Below, piece by piece: positions 1 to 10,682 of a stretch of 64,000 nt of DNA. Both the position numbers and the translations under genes were made by a program. Every line of letters starts with the position of its first letter. Within the stretch, counting starts at the first letter, position 1. Below the pieces are notes generated by a model that saw nothing but the letters and a program-made list of their open reading frames with translations, did no database searches and was not told where the DNA came from. Source of the DNA: Nissolia schottii. Lineage: Eukaryota; Streptophyta; Magnoliopsida; Fabales; Fabaceae. The stretch covers positions 264,288-328,287 of the forward strand of contig QANU01034901.1 in assembly GCA_003254905.1 (NCBI GenBank), read 5' to 3'.

Positions 1-705
1 GAACACGATCAAACACACCATTTCTCATTTCTAATTTCCCACTCCAGCCATGACCCATACGGTTCCCTATTTCCCCCAAAATTAATTAATCCTAACTAGT
101 CAAACTTGCCCATACCTAGCCCATACCCCATACTTCCACCCATGCTTCCATCACCTCCAACTCTCTAAAATTAATTTAATTTCCCTTCACCCATCAGCCA
201 CAAGGTCATGGCTTCACTCCCTAAATCCTAAGAGAAATTTCATTTCTTTCCTCTACACATACAAGTCCAACTAAGCTTGGAAGATCACACCTTCATCATC
301 TCATTTTCTCTCTTGTTTCCTTGCCTTTCTTGTTTCATTTTCTCACCCAAAACCGTGTAACATACCCCAAAAATCCCCTCATCTTCACTCTTCATCTTCT
401 TCCATAAACCAACCAATAAAGATCACTCTACAACCATCATATAGGAACACCATTTTATTCTCCTTACAAAGCCCTAAGAACAACACCATCATTCTCACAA
501 ATTTCCCTCACTTTCCTCTCCTCCAAAACCGTGAGCTTGCTTCTAGTTTCCCTCAAGTTTCTCTTGAAGAAAAGTGACCAAAGACTTGGAAGGCACCAAG
601 GCTTCTAAGGACTTTCACTCCAAGCTTCAATCACCACCCCAAAGCCTCTCCACAAGTGAGCAACTTTTGTTGACCATTTCTTGAAGTGATCCATAAATGT
701 TTATA

Positions 706-802
706 GATAGATATTTTTATGTGTATGTTGTTATTGTTTGTCTGGAAAATATTGATAGATATTTTTATGTATATGTTGTTGTTGTTTGTCTGGAAAATAT
801 TG
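706..802. repeat. 48-bp tandem duplication
   Basis: Two adjacent copies beginning GATAGATATTTTTATGT at 706 and 754 differ at only a few positions. They lie inside the LTR-like region. Confidence 0.85.
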
Positions 803-1518
803 GTGTTTATCTGTGACTTGCTGAATATAAACATACCTAAGCGTGAATGAGATTTTTATATGAAAATAATGATTTTGAGGGTGTTCCCAAGAGGAGTGAA
901 AGTGAGGTTTTGAGTGAGCTTAAGAAAATGTTTGAGAAAAAGATTTAAGTTTTTGAGTGAACCTAAGAAAAATGCTTGAGAAAAAGGTTAAGAAATGAGT
1001 GGAATAAACAAAAGAGTAAGGCTGTGAAAAGATTTGCTCGTCAGGCTGCTAAGCGACCCTGGAGGGGCGCTGAGCGACCTGAGCGTTCCCAATGTCCGCT
1101 GAGCGGCCCTAGAGAGGGCGCTGAGCGACCTGGAGAACCCTAGGTCGCTGGGCGACTACTAACAGGGTAGTTGAGGTCCCGCATATCCCAATAAGCACTA
1201 CTTCACCTAAATTTATGCATGAAGAGTTTATGTAACAACTGTATGTTATGTGTTGTATATGTGATATTTTGGCATCATAAGATAATGGTTGTCATTAGGG
1301 CTTTAGAACAACCTTAAATAACTAGAAGTTAATCACATAATTGTGTAAAGAGAATAAATGAACCTCAGGGAAAAATGTAACATCTGAAGAGGGTTCCGAC
1401 CACAGTGGGTCCGGTATGTCTTGAAGATATATGAACATAGTTATATGAATAGGAAATCGCCTCTCATGACAACTTTCTTGCATGGTATGAGGCCTGTAAG
1501 GAAGATATGGTTAAGATA

Positions 1519-1815
1519 TGGTCAGTATTCCTATAGGTAGGTGGCTTGTAGGATGATCTCTTCCCTGTAGGTAGAGGCTTACAGGGGAGGGATGATCAGT
1601 ATTCCTGTAGGTAGGTGGCTTGCAGGGATAGTCTCTTTCCTGTAGGTAGAGGCTTGCAAGGAAGGGATGATCAGTAGTCCTGTAGGTATAGGCTTGTAGA
1701 GGAGGGATGGTCAGTATTCCTGCAGGTAGAGACTTGCAGGGATCGTCTCTTTCATATAGGTAGAGGCTTGCAGGAGAGGGATGGTCAGTATTCTTACAGG
1801 TAGAGGCTTGCAAAG
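1519..1815. repeat. Composite minisatellite, 36-40 bp units in about 75-bp dimers
   Basis: The words TCAGTATTCCTGTAGGTAG and AGGCTTGCAGG recur. TCAGTA starts at 1522, 1595, 1671, 1711 and 1785, giving spacings of 73, 76, 40 and 74, so most units come as dimers and one stands alone. Long minus-strand ORFs over this region (1511-1840, 1711-1929) are by-products of the repeat. Confidence 0.8.
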
Positions 1816-2758
1816 AAAGGGTATTACATGATGTATGCATATGATTATGTACGTATATGATAAGACAATGTCAAGTGAGAAAGATTTCACAAGACCGCCT
1901 CTAGGAGAATAGGAGACACGAGAGTACATGACCCGATGTCACGTGACTCAAGCGAATAGGATTAGTAAGCACGCCCAATTTTCCTTTGATAGGTAATGCA
2001 AAGACTAGAATACCTCAATCACCTAGTAAATTAGATAAAGCTACTCAGGACTGACATGGTTTAAAATAAGTAGGGATTTTAGTATACTTTGACACCTAAA
2101 GATCTCCTGAGTGGCATGGATCATAAATGAGTCGATAACATATAGTTATGCCCCATAGGATCCCCACTAAGAACGCAAGGTTCTCACCCCCACTCATTTA
2201 TGGTTCCAGGCGAGCCCAACGAGTACACGGGAAAGTAGGAGGCGTCATATGGTGATTGAAGGCCTTGAAATCAAGATGTTCCAGGGAAGTAACATGACTA
2301 CAATTATATCTACGCATCATGATTCCTAGGCATTTTGTACTTTGTATTAGCCAAATGGATTAGACATGCCATTAGCTCTTATATGCAGTAGATGTATATG
2401 TATATGTATAAGCAAAGGTATAATTATTTATGGATCCATGTGAATGTGTGTGTGTGTGTATGATGAAATGTTATGCACGATTTCCTTATATGTCATTAAA
2501 CGCCTAAGTCCTATAGACTCTATCGCTTGCTTTTATATGCATGTCTTCTCGAACACGCATGACGCATATTTTATGTTTTAATAAAGAAAGGAAAAAGTTT
2601 TTAACTGGTCCATATTTTCAGTAAAAGAGTATTTTTGAAGATAATATAAGACTAAAACTATTCCAACCAAAGCAATTAACAGCCCTGTGAGCATTGTTTA
2701 CGATTTAAGCGTAAGCAACTAACAGGGGTGCTACAAAGGTGGAAGATGAAGAAGGAAG

Positions 2759-2960
2759 GGGAATGTTGCATTCGACTGTTCCGTCTACACGCGCCAATGC
2801 GCGGAGCCGGGGATGAGAGGGAGGTTCGACCTAGCAGCGTTCCCCATTGTCGAGAGCACCTACTGCCATCGTGGCCTAGACCAGGAGATCATTTACACAT
2901 TCCCGATGTTCACATACTCCACCGTGAATGGGCTCAAGATGGGTGGAGGGGTGGTTGGAG
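2759..2960 (+). pseudogene. ATL-family RING-H2 ubiquitin ligase relic, truncated before the RING
   Basis: The frame containing the ATG at 2813 reads, from about 2768, a short stretch resembling the cytoplasmic edge of the ATL transmembrane helix (SVYTRQCAE). It is followed by RGLDQEIIYTFPMFTYS and VNGLKMGGG, which match the GLD motif and the segment before the RING-H2 finger in plant ATL E3 ligases. After this the frame runs into unrelated residues and stops at 2995; the C/H-rich RING never appears. The frame is closed upstream by a TGA at 2747, and the hydrophobic N-terminus is missing. The relic starts within about 25 bp of the LTR edge at 2735, suggesting that retroelement insertion and a 3' deletion destroyed the gene. 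It has no catalytic domain and is unlikely to function. Confidence 0.65.
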
Positions 2961-2995
2961 ATTTGGGGAAAAGAAGAGGATGGTTGAGAGAATAG

Positions 2996-3460
2996 AATGA
3001 ATATGAGGATGGATATAGGAAATGATGGATTTGGGGATTATTATTTTTTATTTGAAAACGGGTCAGCTCTGGGTATTTGGGTTGGGTACATGGTTAGGTT
3101 GAAAATGTAAATTATGTCATGTGGCGTGCTAAACTGGCGTTCAACCTAAAAATGAACAAAATTTTTTTACAAGACTAAATCGTAATGAAAAATGTTTTGA
3201 AGACTTAATACAAATTTTTTTGATATTGGAGAGGTTAAAAACTTATTTAAGCCTTATTTTTATATCAAATTTATGTTAACCATTCATTATTGATTCTACT
3301 AATTTATTTTCTCCTATGCTCTTTTTCTTCTTCTTTTTTTTTTTTTTTCTTTCGAAGACATCCTTCAAAGAAATATCTTCTCCTTCTTGCCCCGGTAATG
3401 TCTTAGGAGTCATTTATCCACATTGTGCAGCAGCAGCAACAAGTGCTGTGTGTAGCTGCA
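2996..3460. other. Intergenic stretch with half of a 'tttagtccc'-type repeat; 5' region of the PPR gene
   Basis: 3100-3270 contains text such as AAGACTAAATCGTAATGAAA and 'gaggttaaaaacttatttaagcc', resembling one arm of the long-inverted-repeat elements at 14.0-14.6 kb; the opposite arm is not evident. 3316-3350 is a pyrimidine-rich tract (CTTCTTC and T16) just upstream of the start of the next gene, probably its core promoter or leader. Confidence 0.4.
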
Positions 3461-6400
3461 ATGAAAATGGAGTCTCTGATATCCCCCTTCCTCCTCTCCA
3501 CTCCACTCCTCCCTCCACCTTCTCAGCTCCACCACCTCTCTCTCACCACCCACAACACCAAAAAGAAGAAGAGACCCATCATTACTCGCATCCACTCCTC
3601 AGTCCAGCGGGACCCATGGTCCCTGCGAGACGGCGACCCCACCAGGCCCAAGCCCCGCTCCCGAAACCCTAAGAAGCCTCTCTCCGACGACAACGCCCGC
3701 CGCATCATAAAGGGGAAGGCCCACTACCTCAGCGTCCTCCGCAGGAACCAGGGCCCGCAGGCCCAGACCCCTCGCTGGATCAAGCGCACCCCCGAGCAGA
3801 TGGTTCAGTACCTCCGCGACGACCGCCACGGCCACCTCTACGGCAAGCACGTCGTCGCCGCAATCAAGAAGGTCCGCGCCCTCTCGCAGTGGCGCGACGG
3901 AGACTACGACATGAGGATGGTGATGGGTTCCTTCGTTGGGAAGCTCAGCTTCAGGGAGATGTGCGTGGTGCTCAAGGAGCAAAAGGGGTGGAGGCAAGTC
4001 AGAGACTTTTTCGCTTGGATGAAGTTGCAGGTTCGCGGCTGGTGTCTCTATTTACTTTGCCATTTTTTTCATTTTAACTTCAGTATAAGTGAAATGTCTG
4101 AATAATTTGATGAATAATAGTACTCTATATGGGATGATTATATAAATAACAGTTAATTGACTGAAAATTTTGTGGTGCAACACTTTAGTCCTTAGAAAAA
4201 AATATTAATTTCTCAAAGAAAACTGGCTAATATTATAGTCCCAATATTTATCACGTTGTAACAAGTTAGTCCATTTACTAAATACGATAGATTAACTAGT
4301 AAAGGAATTTCCATATGCATGTTATGTTGTATTTTGCCATGCTAGTATTCCCTTGTCCTTTATTGGTTTCATATACACAATCTGTGAATCATAGCTTCTG
4401 CATCGCTTAGTTTTGATAATTTTCATGTTAATTACATTTAAAATCTTTGGGACAAGGTCTGCGTGTTTGTGGAAAATCTTTGTGAACCTGGTGGGTCTGG
4501 TGTGATTGTGAATGAGGTGGTATTGGTTAACGGTCTGGTTGATTTGTATTTTGATGTTTTTGCTCCCAAGTATAGAGATTGATACTGTGTATTGATAGTC
4601 TGGTGCTTCAACAGCTGAGCTACCATCCGAGTGTCATTGTCTACACTATAGTATTGCGCCTGTACGGGCAAATTGGGAAGCTTAAGCTGGCTGAAGAGAC
4701 ATTCTTGGAGATGCTTGATGCAGGTTGCGAACCGGATGAAGTTGCTTGTGGTACCATGCTTTGTTCATATGCTAGATGGGGGCGTCATAAGGCTATGTTT
4801 GCTTTTTACTCGGCTGTAAAAGAAAGGGGTATCGTACTCTCTGTTTCTGTCTTCAACTTTATGTTGTCTTCTTTGCAAAAGAAATCGTTGCATAGAGAGG
4901 TTGTACTGCTGTGGAGGGATATGGTACAAGAAGGGGTGATGCCTAATGAGTTTACTTATACTGTAGTCATCAGCTCGTTGGTCAAAGAAGGGCTGCATGA
5001 AGATGCTTTCAAGACTTTTGATGAAATGAAGAATAATGGATTTGTTCCTGAGGAGGTAACCTATAGCCTGCTTATAAATTTAAGTGCTAAAAATGGGAAG
5101 AGGGATGTAGTGCAAAGATTATATGAGGATATGAGGTTTCGAGGAATAATTCCTAGTAATTACACTTGTTCTTCACTTCTATCTTTGTATTACAGATACG
5201 AGGACTACCCTAGAGCTCTCTTGCTCTTTTCAGAAATGGTAAGCAACAAAATTCCAGCTGATGAAGTAATATATGGCTTGCTTATAAGAATTTATGGAAA
5301 GCTTGGTTTATATGAGGATGCCCATAACACATTTGAAGAGATAAAGCATCAGGGCCTGCTGACCAGTGAGAAAACATGTTTGGCAATGGCACAAGTCTAT
5401 CTTACTTCAGGAAACGTGGAAAAAGCCTTGGAAGTTATTGAACTCATGAAGTCTAGCAACCTATTGTTCTCTCGGTTTGGTTATATTGTTCTGCTGCAGT
5501 GTTATGTGATGAAAGAAGATATAGTATCTGCTCAAGGGACATTGTTGTCTCTCCGCGAGACAGGACCACCTGATGCTGGCTCTTGTAATGATATGCTCAA
5601 TCTGTACATGGGACTTAATTTAATGGAAAAGGCAAAGGAATTCATTGTCCAAATAAGGGAGGATAAGACGCATTTTGATAAGGAGCTTTATAGGACAGTT
5701 ATGAAGGTTTATTGTAAGGAGGGAATGGTGCTAGAAGCTGAGCAGTTGACAAATCAGATGGTTAAAAATGAATCTTTTAAAAATTGTAGTTTCTTTCAGA
5801 CATTTTATTGGATTCTTTGTGAGCATAAGGGGAATGTGCAATCTGATGATAAGCTTGTAGCCATTGAGCCCATTGAACGTCGTGATACTACAGCACTTGG
5901 GATGATGCTCTGTTTGTATTTGACAAGTGGCAACTTCAGCAAGATAGAACTGTTACTGAAGCTATTGGTGGGTTATGCCAGGGGATCTAATATTGTTAGT
6001 CAATTCATCATCAGCTTGACCAAAGATGGTATGAAAACAAATTGTCTTGTTGTGTCTACTGCAAAAAATAGTCATACCACATTAAGCAAAGATCTCTTTT
6101 GCTGTAAGCTTCTTGAAGTTTCCATTTTTAACTTAACGTTTTTTTTTCTTTTTCCAGGAGAGATCAATAAAGTAGAATCACTCCGCCGTCAATTAATTAA
6201 GCTAGACTGCAAAATGGAAGAAGTCACCGCGGCTTCTCTGATTAACCACTATGGCAAACAACTTATGCTGAAACAAGCTGAAGATATCTTTGCAGAATAT
6301 GCAAACTCTCACACATTTAGTAAACTGCTATATAACTCTATGATGGATGTATATGCAAAATGTGGTGAACAAGAGAAAGCACATTTGCTATACAAGAAAG

Positions 6401-9012
6401 CAACAGCGGAAGGATGTGATTTGGGTGCTGTTGGAATTAGCATCGTTGTAAATGCTTTGACCAATGGAGGTATATCACGGAACTGAGAAGAATAAAGTGA
6501 ACTAGAGTCTGATGTTTATATCTAACTTCACAGATTCAACATCTTGTCCTCTCATATATTCCTATTCCTACCAATAAGATAGAATAATGTATGAACTCTT
6601 GTCTTTCACAATCTATAACTTGTTTGGCTTGTAGAGAGCTTACAATACAGTGGATGTTTAACACAAGGTTTGGTTTGGAGAAAGATTTGCTCTCAATTTT
6701 TTTTTCTAAATCTTAAAGTTTTATCACTGCAGAGTGTTGTTAACTGATCATGTCTTGTGTGCTGCAATCTCTGTAGTTATAAGTAACTACATTGTGTTCC
6801 TGGATTTCACAATGTATATTTTGCAGATCTTAACCCCCCGGCAAATTGAAGTTTTGTACTTTCAAACTTATATCGCTTGCTTTTAGCTATCCCTGCTGTA
6901 CATCAGTTGTTTTAAAAGATTGAGGGGAATGCTAGCCTGCTACTGTGGCTAGTGCATGAAATTTTATTTCAAAAGGGTGTTTTGATAGCTTAGAATTGTT
7001 TGAAAACTAAATAATTGCACTCTTAGTTTCTGAAAATCAGGAAATGCCAGGAGCATGACGTATTCCTTGTTGCTTCTTATTTTAGCCGGCAGTTATTTTG
7101 TATTTAGTTGATAATCATGGGCATAATTCTTTTTCAGGAAAACATCAGGAGGCTGAGAATATTATCTGCCGGAGTCTTGAGAAAAACTTGGAGCTTGATA
7201 CTGTGGCTTACAATACCTTTATCAAAGCCATGCTTGGAGCAGGTTGATATCAAGCATCCTGCTTTCGTAGGGAAGTTAAAATGAAACAGGACCTTACTAA
7301 TACAGTTTGTTCTGTTTTGTAGGTAAATTACATTTGGCATCCAGTATCTTTGAGCGCATGTGCTCGGCTGGTGTTGCTCCATCAATTCAAACATTGAACA
7401 CCATGATAAGGTTATGGTTTAATAAGTTGTTCTTTCACTGATGGTAAGTGTTCATACCTTTATTTGGCTTCTAATTTAGACTAAATGTTAAACTGCCAAT
7501 GCAGTGTCTATGGACGAGATCAAAAGTTGGACAGAGCGGTGGAGATGTTCAAGAAGGCTCACTCATTGGGTGTGCCTTTGGATGAAAAAACATACATGAA
7601 TTTGATTGGCTACTATGGGAAAGCCGGTAATGAGCTATTACCTCAACTGAGATAGAATTCTGATAATTATGGATGCAATGATGTATTGATAATTCCATTG
7701 TTTTTAGATTTTCATGGGATAATTTTTCTTCATTAATATGAACATCTATTTCTTGTTAGGTGTCTTGATTCATAATGGGCAATAATGAAATGTGATAATG
7801 GTCAAAATGAAATGTGTAATTTAATGGGGAGAGAGAAAGAGAAGAGGAAGAGAGGAAGAATTTAAAGAATGGATTGGAAACACCATGAGATAGATTAGCA
7901 CATGGATATTCTAAAATCTGTATGAGGATAGGTGATTAGTTCATGTAATTTCTCGTGATTGTATTTTCTATAGCTTTGCTATTAAAATCTGGTTATTTAT
8001 TCTATCTTGTAGGTATGATGCATGAAGCCTCTCAGTTGTTCAGCAAAATGCAGGAAGAAGGGATAAAACCGGGAAAGGTAAAGTTGAAACTATTTTTACT
8101 AGATAATTGGCAATTCCTGTTGGTATTTTCCACAGATTACTTGATTTAAAAGCTTAAGCTGTCTGTACTGTCCGCCCAAAATTTCTCTGTTAGTTTAATT
8201 TTTCTTTTTTTCTTTTTTTTTTTTCATGTTTATGATGACTTTGCTCAAGAAATTACCTATATTTTTCTTTTAAAGAAGTCAAATATTAGGATCACTCTAT
8301 ATATCTCTATGTTGCATTCAGATGCGGATCTTACTCTTCCAGCATTGAAAGCAAGGCATACTTTATATTTTATGTTCCTTAGTAATCTTGAAATATTGGG
8401 CGATGAATGTTCCAATGCTAATTTTTGGAATTTGCTCGGGAAATGCAGGTTAGCTACAATATTATGATCAATGTATATGCTAATGCTGGAGTTAATCATG
8501 AAGCAGAGAAACTTTTCCAAGTCATGCAGAGACAAGGTTGTTCGCCCGACTCTTTCACATATCTTTCCCTTGTCCAAGCATATACAGCGAGTCTGAATTA
8601 CTCCAAAGCTGAGCAGACCATACATGCTATGCGGAACAGAGGCATTCCACCATCTTGTGCACATTTTAATATTTTGATCTCCGCATTCGCAAAAGCAGCA
8701 ATGGTTGATGAAGCCAAGAGGATTTATGAAGAGCTTTCAACTTTTGGTTTAATTCCTGATCTCATATGTTACCGGACAATGATGAAAGGTTACCTGGAAT
8801 ATGGATGCGTAGAAGAAGGCATCAGCTTCTTCGAAAGTATAAGCAAGTCAATAAAAGGAGACAGATTCATCATGAGTGCAGCTGTACATTTTTACAAATC
8901 TGCAGGGAAGGAAAGTAAAGCGGAAGAAATATTGCTTTCAATGAACAACATGAGAATCCTTTTCCTTCGGAAACTTCAAGTTGGATCCAGAGTGAAAGTG
9001 GAAACTACTTGA
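3461..9012 (+). CDS. EMB976: Pentatricopeptide-repeat protein EMB976-like (P-class PPR)
   Basis: Eight exons: 3461-4030, 4615-6028, 6158-6469, 7138-7242, 7323-7410, 7505-7626, 8013-8077 and 8449-9012. They join in frame to 3240 nt (1079 aa). The N-terminus is rich in Ser, Pro and Leu, compatible with an organelle transit peptide. A conserved basic block follows (WIKRTPEQMVQYL, about residues 110-125; KLSFREMCVVLKEQKGWRQV), then PPR units such as PSVIVYTIVLRLYGQ, PNEFTYTVVISSLVK and SYNIMINVYANAG to the C-terminus. Order and wording match what I know of Arabidopsis EMB976 (At5g27270), needed for embryo development. PPR proteins of this class bind organellar RNA one base per repeat; the target here cannot be read. 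The ATG at 3461 is the first in frame (a second is at 3467, with a better context). The reading frame extends upstream only through GTG. No DYW or E domain is present. Confidence 0.9.
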
Positions 9013-10682
9013 CACATGAGCTACTGTAGAAATGCATGTGCGCGCTTGAGAAGCAATATACTGATGAAGAATTATGACTAATAGAGCAGGCATAGAAATC
9101 TAATCAATCTGCAAATGGTGAATTGGTGATGGTGGAAGCCCAATGATTGCTGCGTATGTGATTGGTGGCAATGATTAAAGGACTCCGGTTCAGACTATAT
9201 CTTCGCGGGTGATGATGAGGACTTGATCCAGATTTGCTGCATTGTATCTCGGTGAAATCTGATAGCTGGAAATATCCATACCACAGTTACAGGAAGTCAA
9301 AACAAGGGTGTGCTTGCCCAGTTATCAAAGCAGTTGTAATTACAGATCAGTTTACTACGCGAGTCCCCATGGTACCTGTAATTACAACATCTGAGGTTCA
9401 TGAGTCATGACTTGTTTTGGCCCTGGCTTTTTCCCCCTCATAATCTAGCAGGGCTGCAGTGGAAAAAATGTACACTATTTTTTGGCCCATATTGAGAGTT
9501 CACAGCTTGCTGTAAATAATGTATGGTATCGAAAATGAATTTAATTTGAGGAATAAAATTGACTTTTCCTGCATGGTATGAACTGATGTAGTATGATGTG
9601 TGAGAAGGAGATTTGATGTTTACAATATGCTTAGTGTTTAAATAACATTTTTGTTTAGCAAATTACTACAAATTAGTTTCAAATAGTAGACACCATTTTA
9701 AATTGCTTAATATCGTGCTGATATTGATAGAGAAAACTTTGGCGATAATACAGCACTTCTGAGCTTTTTCTACTCCAGTTCTATTTTTATTTTATTTTTT
9801 GTTGACTTCTGCTATCACATTACAATGTGACTGTTTAGTTATTTCCTAGCTAGTTTTTTCATACAAGACTTTATATTGTGAACAGATTTCAGAAGCCAAA
9901 TCGGGAATGAATCATAAAGAATTTGTCATTAATCTACATCAGCTGGAATCGTGATAAAAGTGGACCCTTTAAGTTTGTATCATAGATGCACACAACACAC
10001 ATACAAAAGTAAATTAGATATCAGCATTCAAGCTTCTTAATATTAAGAAGAATGAATAAGCTACAACTATTTCTCTGACACTGACAAATAACCAAAAGCC
10101 AGCCACACAATATTGAAAGCAACTACCTCAGAGCTAACAGCTACATCTACCCATCTTCTAGTTATTGCAGGAAGAGCATGACCATTGATGAAAGTTCAAC
10201 ATAACCTTGTAAGAAACTGCAGGTTCAACGGCAGCACTTGGAGCGTTTAAACAATACTTGATAAAAAGATTGTTAATTTAAGTTCAATTAAATTGTTGCG
10301 AATTCTCTACAAGCAGTTATAGCAAAGATTGTTCTAGTGCTTAGCAGTACATTCCTTAACAAATCTCCAAATAGTACGGGAAACTGCTATCGAAACATTC
10401 TTTTGGGGAAGATAACTCATAAGAGCTGAGTCAATGTGATCAATGATAAAAAGAAACATTTGAAGTTGCCAAAACTTGATCACTTCATTTCTTATTAGCC
10501 ATCAGTTTGTACACGACTTTGAGACGACAACTGACAACTGAGACCATAAGCATTCTTCATACGAAAACCACACATGAACAAACTACTTATGGGAACAAGA
10601 GACGGACACAACAATTTGGATACCATAGATGTAGGCAGACACGGTCCACGGACACATAGTTTGCTAACTTTGTTCCTAAGTA
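9013..10682. other. Convergent 3' regions of the PPR and FKBP genes
   Basis: About 550 bp downstream of the PPR stop is probable 3' UTR (AATAAA-like GGAATAAAATT near 9550). 9709-9854 is a dispersed repeat listed separately. 10480-10682 is likely 3' UTR of the minus-strand FKBP gene. I see no further gene here. Confidence 0.5.
9709..9854 (-). repeat. Dispersed repeat, copy A (inverse of 21234-21348)
   Basis: Read on the minus strand, this shares ordered blocks with 21234-21348: a CTAG/TTAGCTGG block, the 17-bp word AGTCACATTGTAATGTG, GAACTGG, GGAAAAAGCTCA and TATCAATATCAG followed by GATATT. It is therefore another member of one short interspersed family, inserted here in the opposite orientation. 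No terminal inverted repeat or target duplication could be fixed. Confidence 0.7.

Larger units (their letters stand above)
1..2735. mobile_element. LTR-type retroelement terminus (3' part of a long LTR)
   Basis: This stretch has no gene-like reading frame and ends in GGGGTGCTACA at 2725-2735. That is the inverted counterpart of the TGTAACACCCC-like start common in legume Ty3-type LTRs, so 2735 is read as the outer LTR edge; the other edge lies left of the window. Inside it are a 48-bp tandem duplication (706-802), a patch of repeated 'gctgagcgacc' words (about 1040-1160), a composite minisatellite (1519-1815) and a (TG)n run (2445-2460). No gag, protease, RT or integrase motif is present, so this may be a solo LTR or one LTR of an element extending left. 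The LTR call rests on the terminal motif and the absence of coding, not on a paired LTR. Confidence 0.5.

Noticed and set aside
1511..1929. Repetitive minus-strand ORFs (SLYLQ/ASTY repeats)
   Set aside because: Products of the minisatellite; unit lengths of 36-40 bp keep changing phase.
3599..3997. 132-codon minus-strand ORF over PPR exon 1
   Set aside because: Antisense shadow of a GC-rich coding exon with no recognisable protein.
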